46,811 bases of DNA from Blastococcus sp. TF02A-35 (GCF_004571075.1 NZ_SPQP01000030.1:1-46811), one strand, 5' to 3'. Shown: positions 32,901 to 41,798, counted from the stretch's first letter. Notes: a model not told the origin generated them from the sequence alone. Translations and numbers: made by a program.

Positions 32901-35849
32901 GGCCGTCGCAAGCGGCTCATCGCCGTCCGGGACGAGATCGCCTCCTGCCTCAAGCCCGGCGCCAAGGTGAAGCCCAAGGACGTCCCGGCCCTGGTCGAGA
33001 ACCTGTGGCGCGTGCAGACGGCGGTGCAGGCCATGGTCGCCCGCGTCGACTCGGTACCCGGGCTGAGCGCGCCCGAGGGCTGGAACCCGTTCACCGACCC
33101 CGGTCTCCTGGAGCGCGAGGTCGCCTGGCTGCGCCGCGCCGGCACCGCCGTCGACGGCCGCTCGGCCTTCCACGTGGCCCTGCGCAAGCTGATCGTCGCC
33201 GGCATGCTTTCGGGGCCGGAGACCGCCGGCGCGGTCGCCCGACTGCGCGACGCCGTCGTCGACCTGCTGCGGCTGTGCGGCAGCTCCACCGACCAGCTCG
33301 CGGCGTGGGCCGGGGACGACGGCTTCGCGCTGCGCTGGTCGATGACCCGGCCCGAGCGCGGCGCCGAGGGCACCGTGCTCATGTCGCTGCGCCGCTGGGT
33401 CTCCTTCCTCGACACGCTGGAGCCGCTGCGCTACGCGGGCCTGTTCGACGCCCGCCGGCTGCTCGTCACCGGTGAGGTCGCCGCCGACGACGCCACCCGG
33501 GCGCTGGACCGCGGCCTGGCCGTGGCCTCGGTCGCCGAGCGCCTCGACGCCACCGGGCTGGACACCTTCGACGCCGAGGCCCACCAGGTCGCCATCGACC
33601 GGTTCACCGCCGCCTCCCGCGCGGTGCGCGAGCACCTGACCGCGGCGCTGCCCGCCGAGGTGCTGGCCGCGCGGCCGTTCGACGCGACCATGGGCACCGG
33701 CCAGGTCGGCGCCCTGCAGCGGGAGCTGGCCAAGCAGCGCCGCGGCCTGGGCGTGCGGCAGCTCCTCGCCCAGTACGGCGAGCTGATCACCGCCGTCATG
33801 CCCTGCGTGCTGGTGTCCCCGGACTCGGTGGCCCGCTTCTTCCCCGCGGCGGCCGGCCAGTTCGACCTGGTCGTCTTCGACGAGGCCAGCCAGATCCGGG
33901 TGGCCGACGCGGTGGGTGCGCTGGGCCGCGCCAAGGCCGCCGTCGTCGTCGGTGACTCCAAGCAGATGCCGCCGACGTCGTTCCTCGAGCCGACGACGGC
34001 CTCGACCGACGACTCCCTGGAGGTGGAGACCGCGGTCGAGGACGAGGAGTCGATCCTCAGCGAGTGCGTGCAGGCGCGGGTGCCGCGGCACTGGCTGTCC
34101 TGGCACTACCGCAGCCAGGACGAGTCGCTCATCGCGTTCTCCAACGCCCAGTACTACGAGAACCGGCTGTCGTCGTTCCCGGCGCCCACGCACGGCCGCG
34201 CCTCCTCCGAGCCCGACGGCCGCGGCGTCTCGCTGGTCCGGGTGCCCGGCACCTTCCACCGGTCCGGCGCCGGCCGGCTGCTGCGCACCAACCCGGTCGA
34301 GGCCAAGGCGATCGTCGCCGAGATCCGCCGCCGCTTCGACGCCCAGCCGAAGTGGGACGGCATGGCCGGCGTGCCCTCGATCGGCGTGGTCACCTTCAAC
34401 GCCCAGCAGCGCTCCTACATCGAGGCGCTGCTGCGCGACGCCGACGACGACCGGCTGGCCGCCGCGCTCGACCGCTCCGACGGCGAGGGGCTGTTCGTCA
34501 AGAACCTGGAGAACGTGCAGGGCGACGAGCGCGACGTCATCTTCTTCTCGACCGGCTTCTCCCCCGACGCCTCGGGCACGCTGCCGCTGAACTTCGGCCC
34601 GCTGAACCGGGTGGGCGGCGAGCGCCGGCTCAACGTCGCGATCACCCGCGCGCGCCGTCAGGTCGTCGTCTTCTCCTCCTTCGACCCCGACCAGCTGCGG
34701 GCCGAGGAGACTTCCTCGGTGGGCATCAAGCACCTGCGCGCCTACCTCGACATGGCCGAGCAGGGCACCGACGTGCTGCCCCGCTCCGCGCGGTCGGCCG
34801 CCGTGGTCGACCGGCACCGCGAGCAGATCGCGGCGGCGCTGCGCGAGCGCGGCCTGGTGGTGCGCACCGACGTCGGCCTCTCCGAGTTCCGGGTGGACCT
34901 CTCGGTGAGCCGGGCCGTCGACCCCGACGCCCCGCTGATGGCCGTCCTGCTCGACGGGCCCGCGTGGGCCCGCCGGGGCACGGTCGGCGACCGGGACGCC
35001 GTGCCGGTCGAGGTGCTGGGCGAGATGCTGCGCTGGCCGGTGGTCGAGCGCGTGTGGCTGCCCACGTGGCTGTCGGACGCCGCCTCCGTCGTCGACCGGC
35101 TGGTGGCCGCGGTCGACGCCGCGCCGGTGCCGACGCTCCCGCTCCCCGAGCCCGTGCAGCTGCCGACCGCGGCCGTCGAGTCGTTCAAGGGCGTGGCCGC
35201 GCTGCGCTCCGCGGTGACCGCGTCGGTGGCGGTGCCCGCGACCGCGTCGCGCCCGGCCGCCCGGCAGGCCGCGGCGAAGAAGCCGGCCAAGCCCGCCGCG
35301 CTCGAGGGCGAGTCGCCCTTCGTGCCGTGGATCCCCAAGACCGCCGGTGAGAAGTCGGTGCTCGACGAGCTGCCGGCGTCGAAGGCGGCCCGTGCCGTGC
35401 GCCGGGTGCTGCAGGCCGGGGTCAAGGCCGAGGGGCCGATCCACGTCGACCGGCTGGCCAAGCTGACGGTCGGCGCGTTCGGGCTCAACCGGGTCACCGA
35501 GTCGCGCAAGCAGACGCTGCTCTCGCTGCTGCCGCCCTCGGCGGTCGACGGCGACTACCTGTGGCCGGACGGGGTCGACCGCGCGACCTGGACCGGGTTC
35601 CGCCGGCAGGTCTCCAGCACCGACCGGCCGATCGAGCACGTGCCGCCGGAGGAGGTCGCGAACGCGATGGCGGCACTCTGCCGGGCTGCCGCCGGGATGC
35701 GCCGCGACGAGCTGCTGACCGCCACCGCCGCGACCTTCGGCTACAAGCGCCGCGCGGCCTCGGTCACCCCGGTGCTGGAGAAGGCGCTCGCCTTCGCCCT
35801 GGACAGCGGCCGCCTCCAGGAGCAGGGCTCGGGTCTGCTGACCGCCTGA
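29934..35849 (+). CDS. Giant DUF4011-helicase-endonuclease-like-DUF3320 protein
   Basis: 1971 residues. An N-terminal region of about 390 residues precedes DUF4011, recognised by VQQWKNALLDLSLRNRLINY (Trp398). A superfamily 1 (Upf1/Dna2-like) helicase follows: Walker A EGPPGTGKSQ with Lys704, Walker B VVFDEASQI with Asp1316, then WHYRSQDESLIAFSN (His1391), NVQGDERDVIFFS and NVAITRARRQVVVFS. After it, about residues 1625-1715 resemble the Vsr/MTES_1575 restriction-endonuclease fold (HREQIAAALRERGL, EFRVDLSVS, VLLDGPAW, GDRDAVPVEVL, RVWLPTWL), somewhat degenerate. DUF3320 ends the protein (about 1815-1870). Proteins of this type have been reported as single-gene anti-phage candidates; the substrate is unproven. 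No defence partner genes lie beside it. Confidence 0.88.
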   Translation: MESTADIQRGQAVAPAATVSLELTSTPVLSYALAHNRVPVVSRLALTSEATLRGVTVRLSVRDAEGPIAHTVELLADVDAGRTTVLTDLGLVMDPAAMLHVEEQRPGVVDVEAWLDETLIGEATAPVQVLAANQWLATPLPLALEMLAAHVMPNHPAVTGLVAEASVLLEERTGSGAMVGYAATAERVDEVVQALAAALHRRGIRYSEPPASWSDLGQQVRSPGDVLTWRVGTPLDTVVVLAAALEQAGIRPLLWLADGVGGRVGGAHAFLGYWREERSSESAATTDASSLVNLVDLGLVGLVETTLLTGSAEPGADLHTPAYEGWLRGDLDRVLGVTDVHRARRDGIVPLPARARTPEGILQVVEYRPAEHSVAAFPAGTTAQLGNRPEAPARVQQWKNALLDLSLRNRLINYSERSGLPLTLPATALPILDNFVHDGTPVTLLPGDQLAAVQEERGLTAAKELPAEQLTELLVERREVHADVTTGGYLPRLRNLAYRAKTVQEETGANNLYLALGSLVWELDGRPLRSPLVLVPVVLTPVGRTGSYRLSLDESGSSTPNYCLLEKLRQVHGLVVPTLAESAETTLDVEGALEAMRVGLVGHGLPYRVEATADLAILQFAKYRLWKDLDEHWSDFAQNPLVHHLVHEPTEPFTDPARDSGAFVDLDSLAAELPVPADASQLRAIAEAGAGRTFVLEGPPGTGKSQTITNLLTRAVAEGKRVLFVAEKRAALDVVARRLDAVGMGMFALDLHDKGSRASMVRAQIRLAMEHAVGVDEQGLSAESETLRSARRQLARYADRLHAENAVGLSLYSARTAELAAGTDVQPLPIPLPFVANAPEEVLTAVRRALALLPDIADLTRPSPRHPWAFVDSPAIDLPAAREATAAVDAALREVAAFTDLGGVMRHARSPEDLDALVHLLSGPQVGIDVLDETFSHRWTTATGAVIGEVAAFTAFRHPGLDVASPEVLALPLADIYVRAQTAAASGWWGRRKRLIAVRDEIASCLKPGAKVKPKDVPALVENLWRVQTAVQAMVARVDSVPGLSAPEGWNPFTDPGLLEREVAWLRRAGTAVDGRSAFHVALRKLIVAGMLSGPETAGAVARLRDAVVDLLRLCGSSTDQLAAWAGDDGFALRWSMTRPERGAEGTVLMSLRRWVSFLDTLEPLRYAGLFDARRLLVTGEVAADDATRALDRGLAVASVAERLDATGLDTFDAEAHQVAIDRFTAASRAVREHLTAALPAEVLAARPFDATMGTGQVGALQRELAKQRRGLGVRQLLAQYGELITAVMPCVLVSPDSVARFFPAAAGQFDLVVFDEASQIRVADAVGALGRAKAAVVVGDSKQMPPTSFLEPTTASTDDSLEVETAVEDEESILSECVQARVPRHWLSWHYRSQDESLIAFSNAQYYENRLSSFPAPTHGRASSEPDGRGVSLVRVPGTFHRSGAGRLLRTNPVEAKAIVAEIRRRFDAQPKWDGMAGVPSIGVVTFNAQQRSYIEALLRDADDDRLAAALDRSDGEGLFVKNLENVQGDERDVIFFSTGFSPDASGTLPLNFGPLNRVGGERRLNVAITRARRQVVVFSSFDPDQLRAEETSSVGIKHLRAYLDMAEQGTDVLPRSARSAAVVDRHREQIAAALRERGLVVRTDVGLSEFRVDLSVSRAVDPDAPLMAVLLDGPAWARRGTVGDRDAVPVEVLGEMLRWPVVERVWLPTWLSDAASVVDRLVAAVDAAPVPTLPLPEPVQLPTAAVESFKGVAALRSAVTASVAVPATASRPAARQAAAKKPAKPAALEGESPFVPWIPKTAGEKSVLDELPASKAARAVRRVLQAGVKAEGPIHVDRLAKLTVGAFGLNRVTESRKQTLLSLLPPSAVDGDYLWPDGVDRATWTGFRRQVSSTDRPIEHVPPEEVANAMAALCRAAAGMRRDELLTATAATFGYKRRAASVTPVLEKALAFALDSGRLQEQGSGLLTA

Positions 35850-35957
35850 GCCGCCGTGACCGGTCTCATCCCAGCGGGGGTGTGCCCGGCTTCAGTCGGC
35901 CGCTCGGACGGCCGATGGTCCTCCTGACAACGACAGCGAGCACGGGGAGCCCAGACC

Positions 35958-36290
35958 ATGCGCATCAGCTGCCGAGCGACACTGCCCGCCACGGAGCTGG
36001 AGATCGTCACGGCGGTCCAGCAGCTGCTGGACCGGCGCGGCTCGATGGCCCACGCCCCGGTGAGCCTGGCCATCCCGGACAACGTCGCCATCGGCGTCGC
36101 CGGCATGTTCGTCAGCGCCACCGACTCCGGCCAGCTCATGGAGCGCTTCTTCCGCGGCGCCGAGGTCGACAGCGGCGAGATGCTCGACGCCATCCGCTTC
36201 GAGCAGGGGTACGCCTCGGCCGAGGGGCACGCCGCCCTGCACTGCCTCTCCGGCTGGGTGCACGCCCGCGTGCACAAGCAGGGCGGCTGA
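35958..36290 (+). CDS. Hypothetical 110-residue protein
   Basis: Starts at ATG 35958, with a GGGGAG ribosome site. Predominantly helical, with LEIVTAVQQLLDRRGSMAHAP and a central AIPDNVAIGVAGMFVSATDSG. It contains two cysteines (SCRAT near the start and LHCLSGW near the end). I recognise no family. It is the only plus-strand gene between the helicase and the convergent phytochrome gene (six bases apart), so it could belong to either functional unit or to neither. Confidence 0.6.
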   Translation: MRISCRATLPATELEIVTAVQQLLDRRGSMAHAPVSLAIPDNVAIGVAGMFVSATDSGQLMERFFRGAEVDSGEMLDAIRFEQGYASAEGHAALHCLSGWVHARVHKQGG

Positions 36291-36296
36291 GGGCCC

Positions 36297-38486
36297 TCAG
36301 GTCCGGGCGACCCCGAGCAGCGTGACGTCGTCCGTGCTCGGCGGGTTCAGCGCGCCGAGCACCTCGTCCAGCAGCTCCTGCGGGTCGGCGGGGCCGGCGG
36401 CCACGGCGTCGCGCAGCGCGTCGAGGCCCGCGGCCAGGCCGGTGGCCACGCGCTCGACCAGGCCGTCGCTGAACAGCAGCAGCCGGTCGTCGCCGGCCAG
36501 GGCCAGGCGGGTCTCGCCGTAGGCCGGGGCGTCGAGCACGCCGAGGGCCGGGCCGCGCCCGTCCAGCACGTACTCCGCTCCCCCGGCACCCGCGTGCAGG
36601 ACCGGCAGGTGCCCGGCGCTGGCGACGACGACCTCGCCGCTCTCCGGGTCGAGCTCGGCGACGACGACGGTCGCCATCTCCCCCGGCAGCAGCGCGCCGA
36701 TGACCTCGTTCAGCCCGTCGAGCGCCGCCGCCGGGCCGGCGGCCCGCAGCAGGTGCGCCCGCAGCGCGTGCCGGAGCTGGGCGGTCACCGCGGCGGCGGC
36801 CAGCCCGTGCCCGGCGACGTCGCCCAGCACGATGGACACCCGCCCACCCGGCAGCGGCACCAGGTCGTACCAGTCACCGCCGACGACGTCGTCCTCGCTG
36901 GGCCGGTACCGGGCCGCCAGCGCGACGCCGGGGACCTTGGGCAGCTCCTCCAGCAGCAGGGTGCGCTGCAGCGCCCCGGCCAGCCGGTTGTCCTCCTCGG
37001 CGCGGCTCAGCGTGGCGGCGGCGAGGTGCCCGGCGAGGGACCGGGCGGCGGCGACCTCGTGCTCGCGCCAGGGGCGGGAGGTCTCGCGCACCGTCTCGCT
37101 CCAGGCCGCGAACGAGCGCCGCGGGCTCAGCCGCGGGCCGTCGTCGGTCTGCGCCGTCTTCGACTGGTACGGGTTGCCGCCCCAGGTGACCTCGCGCAGC
37201 GTCTCGGGGCGGAACCAGGCGAGGAAGTCCTCGCCGCCGACCGGGACGGCGAGCACGCCGCTGGCGGTCGCCGCGAGGTCGGCCGCCTCCGGGACGACCC
37301 TCGAGGCGGCGTCGGTGGCGGTGGCGCCCGCGTCCAGCAGGGCGCGGACCAGCGGCACGACGCGCTCGGCCGGCGGGGTGGTGCCCAGCAGCCGGAGCTG
37401 GCCGCCGAGCCGGACCGCCGCACCGGTCGCCGGCAGCAGGTCGAGGACGGTGACGTCCTGGTCGGTGAGCGCGGTCGCCAGCGCGCGCGGGGTGCGGCCG
37501 ACGGCGGCGGTCAGCTCGGCGGTGCGCCGGGCGACCTCGACCAGGCCGTCGGTCTCCCCCGCCGCGAGCAGGGTGGGCAGCAGCAGCGACGCGGTGCGGC
37601 CCAGGAACTCGGCGGCGACGCGGTCGGGGTAGGACGGCCGGTGCGGGCCGGCGTAGTGGTGGCAGGAGATCAGGCCCCACAGCCTGCCGCGGTCGATCAG
37701 CGAGACCGACATCGACGAGACCACGCCCATGTTGGCCAGGTACTCCAGGTGCACCGGCGAGACGCTGCGCAGGATCGACCCGGAGAGGTCCAGCGGGCGT
37801 CCGGTGAGCGGGTTCGCCGGCGGGTCGAGCGGCACCCGCTGGTAGCCGGCGTCGGGGATGATCCGCATCCAGTTGCTGGTGTAGAGCGCGCGGGCCTGGG
37901 CGGGGATGTCGCTGGCCGGGTAGCGCAGGCCCAGGAAGGGCTCGAGGTCCTCGCGGCGGTCCTCGGCGACGACCTCGCCGTTCCAGGCCTCGTCGAAGCG
38001 GTAGACCATCACGCGGTCGAAGCCGGTGAGGGTGCGGACGTCGCGGGCGAGGACCTCGGTCAGCTCGTCGAGCGTCGCGGTCGCCGAGAGCCGCTGCAGG
38101 ACGGTCGGCAGCCGGCGGTGCCAGGCGGCCCCGGCCTGCTCGGCGCCGGCGACCGGCTCCCACTCGCTGACGAGCAGGCCGTCGGCGCGGTGCAGGACGA
38201 GGTCGACCTCGGCGCCGGCGACCTGGACGCGGATCGGGTTGGCCTCGGCGAGGTCGCCGTCCAGCGCCTCGCGCAGGCGGGCGGCGTCGGCGTCGTCCAG
38301 GTACTGGTCGAGCGTGCCGCCGGACCGGCCGAGGAGCTCCTCGGCGTTGGCCGAGGCGACGACGACGGCGAGGTCGGGCTCGGTGACCGCCAGCAGGGCA
38401 CCGTGCGGCTGGACGGCGCCCGGGATCGCGATGGGCTCGTCGGCGCAGCGGAGCAGGGCGTCCTCGTCGGCGCGGGGGGCGGTCAC
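36297..38486 (-). CDS. Bacteriophytochrome fused to SpoIIE-type serine phosphatase
   Basis: 729 residues from GTG 38486. Residues 1-110 form a PAS domain with the biliverdin-attachment Cys14 (LLRCADEPIAIPGAVQPHG in the neighbourhood). The GAF domain (about 135-305) has YPASDIPAQA with Asp192, VHLEYLANMGV (His246) and WGLISCHHY (His276/277), all chromophore contacts. The PHY domain (about 320-490) has both tongue motifs, TWGGNP and PRRSF. The output (about 510-729) is a PPM/SpoIIE phosphatase with VVGGDWYD, LGDVAGHG and FSDGLVE. It should switch a phosphatase with red/far-red light. Nine bases follow the STAS gene in the same operon. No heme oxygenase for biliverdin is in the window. Confidence 0.95.
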   Translation of the reverse strand: MTAPRADEDALLRCADEPIAIPGAVQPHGALLAVTEPDLAVVVASANAEELLGRSGGTLDQYLDDADAARLREALDGDLAEANPIRVQVAGAEVDLVLHRADGLLVSEWEPVAGAEQAGAAWHRRLPTVLQRLSATATLDELTEVLARDVRTLTGFDRVMVYRFDEAWNGEVVAEDRREDLEPFLGLRYPASDIPAQARALYTSNWMRIIPDAGYQRVPLDPPANPLTGRPLDLSGSILRSVSPVHLEYLANMGVVSSMSVSLIDRGRLWGLISCHHYAGPHRPSYPDRVAAEFLGRTASLLLPTLLAAGETDGLVEVARRTAELTAAVGRTPRALATALTDQDVTVLDLLPATGAAVRLGGQLRLLGTTPPAERVVPLVRALLDAGATATDAASRVVPEAADLAATASGVLAVPVGGEDFLAWFRPETLREVTWGGNPYQSKTAQTDDGPRLSPRRSFAAWSETVRETSRPWREHEVAAARSLAGHLAAATLSRAEEDNRLAGALQRTLLLEELPKVPGVALAARYRPSEDDVVGGDWYDLVPLPGGRVSIVLGDVAGHGLAAAAVTAQLRHALRAHLLRAAGPAAALDGLNEVIGALLPGEMATVVVAELDPESGEVVVASAGHLPVLHAGAGGAEYVLDGRGPALGVLDAPAYGETRLALAGDDRLLLFSDGLVERVATGLAAGLDALRDAVAAGPADPQELLDEVLGALNPPSTDDVTLLGVART

Positions 38487-38495
38487 GCCGCGACG

Positions 38496-38861
38496 TTACG
38501 TGCCGGCGTCCTTGCGGGCGACGACCGTGCCGATCTCGGACGCCGACGCGACGACCGGCACCGCGGCGCCCAGGTCGAGCAGGTCGATGGGCAGCCGGAC
38601 CGGGCGGTTGGTGCGGGGCACCAGGACGTGCAGCTCGGCGCCCGCCTCGCGGGCCCGGCGGGCCAGGATCATGAGCGTCCGGGCGCCGGAGGAGTCGAGG
38701 AACCTGGTGTGGCTCAGGTCGACCACGAGGGCGTCGCCGGCAGCCTGCAGCAGGGGCTCGGCCGCGGCCGCGAGGTGAGGGGCGGTGGCGAGGTCGAGCT
38801 CACCCCGTACCGTGAGGGCCGGACGTCCGGCGACGGTCGTGCGTGCGACGTCGAACAGCAC
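38496..38861 (-). CDS. STAS-domain anti-sigma factor antagonist
   Basis: 121 residues from GTG 38861 with GGGAGG upstream. One STAS domain with GELDLATAPHL and the phosphorylatable serine motif LDSSGAR (56-61), as in RsbV/SpoIIAA. When dephosphorylated such proteins bind RsbW-type kinases and free the sigma factor. The very next gene in the operon is the phytochrome-phosphatase that could dephosphorylate it, and the divergent neighbour is an RsbW-like kinase. Confidence 0.92.
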   Translation of the reverse strand: MLFDVARTTVAGRPALTVRGELDLATAPHLAAAAEPLLQAAGDALVVDLSHTRFLDSSGARTLMILARRAREAGAELHVLVPRTNRPVRLPIDLLDLGAAVPVVASASEIGTVVARKDAGT

Positions 38862-38881
38862 CGTTTCCCTCCCTCGGCTTC

Positions 38882-38905
38882 GTGTTACCTGCTGACTGAG
38901 GGTAG
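38882..38905 (+). promoter_or_regulatory. Sigma-B/F-like promoter for the kinase gene
   Basis: GTGTTA, 12 bases, GGGTAG (38900-38905) lies 30 bases before the GTG start of the RsbW-like gene. This approximates the stress-sigma consensus GTTTAA-N12-14-GGGTAT, as expected if the released sigma factor feeds back on its own regulator. Confidence 0.4.
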
Positions 38906-38934
38906 GCCACGAGGATCCGAGGAGGTGAGCCGCC

Positions 38935-39366
38935 GTGAACATCGAGTTCAGCGTCCGGTTGCCGGCCGATGCGCAGAGCGTCCCGCTCATGCGGGGTCTG
39001 CTCCGGCAGGCGCTCGAGCACCTCGGGGTGGCCGAGGCCGGCATCGAGGAGATCGTCCTCGCGCTGACCGAGGCGTGCGCGAACGTCGTCGACCACGCCG
39101 GTGAGCACGAGGAGTACCAGGTCGACGTCTCCATCACCGACCAGCTGTGCCGCATCAGCGTGCTCGACGAGGGGCAGGGCTTCGAGTTCGACCCCGCGTC
39201 GCACACCTCCGACCGCTCGCCGCTGGAGGACCACGGCCGCGGCCTGGTCCTCATGCAGGCGCTGGTGGACCGGCTGCAGTTCGTCAAGGCCGACGACGGC
39301 CGGCACCGGGTGACGCTGGAGAAGCGGCTCTCCCCGCAGCCGCACCTGCGCCTGCTCTCGGACTGA
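38935..39366 (+). CDS. RsbW-type anti-sigma factor / serine kinase (HATPase)
   Basis: 143 residues from GTG 38935 with GGAGGTGAG upstream. A single GHKL ATPase domain: N-box EACANVVDHA (Glu46, Asn50), G1 DEGQGFEF and G2 DHGRGLVLM. This is the length and layout of RsbW/SpoIIAB-like proteins that phosphorylate STAS partners and sequester a sigma factor. Divergent from the STAS gene with a 73-base shared regulatory gap. The sigma factor itself is not in the window. Confidence 0.9.
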   Translation: MNIEFSVRLPADAQSVPLMRGLLRQALEHLGVAEAGIEEIVLALTEACANVVDHAGEHEEYQVDVSITDQLCRISVLDEGQGFEFDPASHTSDRSPLEDHGRGLVLMQALVDRLQFVKADDGRHRVTLEKRLSPQPHLRLLSD

Positions 39367-39408
39367 CCCCCTTCGGGCGCTCCCCCGGTCGTCGACGACG
39401 ATGAGCGG

Positions 39409-40662
39409 GTGACCCAGGACGACTTCACGGCCGAGGTGCGCGCGGCGGTGGACCGGCTGGCCGGCGTCGCCGAGCGGACCCCGCTGCAGCGCAACGCCCG
39501 CCTGTCCGCCCTGACCGGTGCCGACGTGTGGGTCAAGCGCGAGGACCTCCAGGTGGGCCGGTCCTACAAGATCCGCGGCGCGTACAACACGATCAGCCGG
39601 CTCTCCGACGCCGAGCGCTCGGCCGGGGTCGTCTGCGCGAGCGCCGGCAACCACGGCCAGGGCGTCGCCTACGCCTGCCGGGCGCTGCAGGTGCACGGCC
39701 ACGTGTTCGTGCCCGGGACGACGCCGCGGCAGAAGCGCGAGCGGATCAAGGCGCTGGGCGGCGACATGGTGCAGCTGGTCGTCGTCGGCGACTCCTACGA
39801 CGAGGCCTCGGCGGCGGCGTCCTCGCACGCCGCCGGGACCGGGGCGACGCTGGTGCCGGCGTTCGACGCCCTGTCCACGGTGACCGGGCAGGCGACCGTG
39901 GCGGTGGAGCTGCTGGAGCAGCTGGGGTCGGCGCCGGACGTCGTCGTCCTGCCCGTGGGTGGTGGCGGGCTGCTGGCCGGCTGCGCGACGTGGCTGCGCG
40001 AGCACTCCCCCGGCACCCGGCTGGTCGGCGTCGAGCCGGCGGGCGCGGCCGGCATGGCGGCTGCGCTGGCTGCCGGTGAGCCGGTGGACCTGCCGGAGAT
40101 CGACACGTTCGTCGACGGCGCCGCGGTGCGCCGCGCGGGTGCGGTCACCTACCCGCTGGTCCGGGACTCCGGGGCCGAGCTGGTCGCCGTCCCCGAGGGG
40201 CAGATCTGCACCGAGATGCTGGAGCTGTACCAGGCCGACGGGGTCATCGCCGAGCCCGCGGGGGCGCTGGCCACCTCCGCGCTCAGCGGCGGCCTGGTGG
40301 CGGTGCAGCCCGGGCAGACGGTGGTGTGCCTGCTCTCCGGCGGCAACAACGACGTGAGCCGGTACGCCGAGGTCATCGAGCGCTCGCTGGTGCACCGCGG
40401 GCTCAAGCACTACTTCCTGGTGGAGTTCCCGCAGGAGCCCGGCGCGCTGCGGCGGTTCCTCGACGAGGTGCTCGGCCCGGACGACGACATCGTGCTGTTC
40501 GAGTACGTCAAGCGGGACAACCGCGAGACGGGTGCGGCGCTGACCGGGATCGAGCTGGGCTCGGCCGACGGGCTGCCGGAGCTGCTGGAGCGGATCGAGG
40601 CCAGCCCGCTGCGGATCCAGCACGTGGCGCCCGGAACGACCGCCTACCGCTTCCTCGTCTAG
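39409..40662 (+). CDS. ilvA: Threonine ammonia-lyase
   Basis: 417 residues from GTG 39409. Fold-type II PLP enzyme with Lys54 in GRSYKIRGAYN, ASAGNHGQGVAYAC, and the phosphate-binding glycine loop VGGGGLLAGC. The C-terminal 75 residues (HYFLVEFPQEPGALRRFL then VKRDNRETGAALTGIEL) form one ACT-like regulatory domain, the biosynthetic short form responsive to isoleucine/valine. It deaminates threonine to 2-oxobutanoate for isoleucine synthesis. Standalone; convergent with the permease gene. Confidence 0.95.
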   Translation: MTQDDFTAEVRAAVDRLAGVAERTPLQRNARLSALTGADVWVKREDLQVGRSYKIRGAYNTISRLSDAERSAGVVCASAGNHGQGVAYACRALQVHGHVFVPGTTPRQKRERIKALGGDMVQLVVVGDSYDEASAAASSHAAGTGATLVPAFDALSTVTGQATVAVELLEQLGSAPDVVVLPVGGGGLLAGCATWLREHSPGTRLVGVEPAGAAGMAAALAAGEPVDLPEIDTFVDGAAVRRAGAVTYPLVRDSGAELVAVPEGQICTEMLELYQADGVIAEPAGALATSALSGGLVAVQPGQTVVCLLSGGNNDVSRYAEVIERSLVHRGLKHYFLVEFPQEPGALRRFLDEVLGPDDDIVLFEYVKRDNRETGAALTGIELGSADGLPELLERIEASPLRIQHVAPGTTAYRFLV

Positions 40663-40680
40663 GTCGCTCCTCGCCGGAGG

Positions 40681-41798
40681 TCACTCGACGGCGAAGGCCG
40701 TCGCCGGCTCGATGCGGACGGCCAGCCAGGCGGGGACCGCGGCAGCCAGCTGGCACATCAGGACCGCGGCACCCATGGCGGCGGCGAACAGCGAGTACTG
40801 CGGCTCCACCGGCCAGTCGTTGACGGCGGTGACCGTGTACATGGCGGCGGCGCTGACCGCCAGGCCCAGCGCGCCGCCGAGCACTCCCAGCCCCAGCCCC
40901 TCGGCAGCGACGAGGCCGAAGATTGCCCGCCGCGGGGCCCCGTGCACGCGGCGGATGGCGATCTCGGCGGTCCGCTGCCGCACGGCGGCGGCCAGCATGA
41001 TGGCGATGCCCAGGCCGGCGATGCCGAACGCCGCGATGCTGGCGTACACGGCGAGCCCGTCCAGCGTCGAGGTGGACTGCTGCTTCGCGGCCACCAGCGC
41101 CTCGGGCTGACCGACGGCGAGAGCGCTCAGGGCCAGCGGGTCGACGGAGGCCCGGATGCGGGCGGGGTCCAGGGTCGCCGCGGTGCGGATGACCAGCCGG
41201 TCGGCGCCCGTGGCGCCGGACAGCGCCAACGCCGTCTCGGCGTCGACGACGAGCGCGTCGGCGAGCTCGGGCAGCAGGGGGTCGCCGGCGATGACCCCGG
41301 TGGCCACGAACCGGCGACCACCGGCGAAGACCGTCGCCGGGAGCTCGGTCAGGCCCAGCTCGTCGGCGGCCCGCTGCCCCAGGACGGCGAAGGGCAGGCC
41401 CGGGACCGGCCGGGACGTACCCGACACCACCGGGAGCGGAGCGGCCTGCGGCCAGGCGGCGACGCCGACGACCCGGACGCCGCGGTCGGAGCGCTCCTGG
41501 GCGCTGAGCCGGACCGGGACCTCCGTGGTGACCTCGCGGAGGGCCGACGACGCCCCCGGCAGCCCCGCCGCGCGCGCGACCGCGCCGTTGGGGAGCCGGC
41601 CGGGCAGACCGTCCCGCGTGGGCTGGGGCTCGACGAGCCAGGCGTCGGACCCGAGGGCGTCGAGGTCGGCCAGCAGCTTGGCGCCGGCCGAGTGGGTGAG
41701 GCTCGGGATCAGCGTCATGGCGGTGACGGCGACGACCACCATGGCGATGCCGGTGACGAGCACGCGGGGGCGCGCCAGCAGCGAGCGCAGCGCCTCGG

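Noticed and set aside
29868-35639. A long open frame antisense to the giant helicase gene
   Set aside because: Its translation is low-complexity Arg/Gly/Gln/His-rich with no domain, the usual shadow of a high-GC gene; the plus-strand frame has clear helicase motifs.
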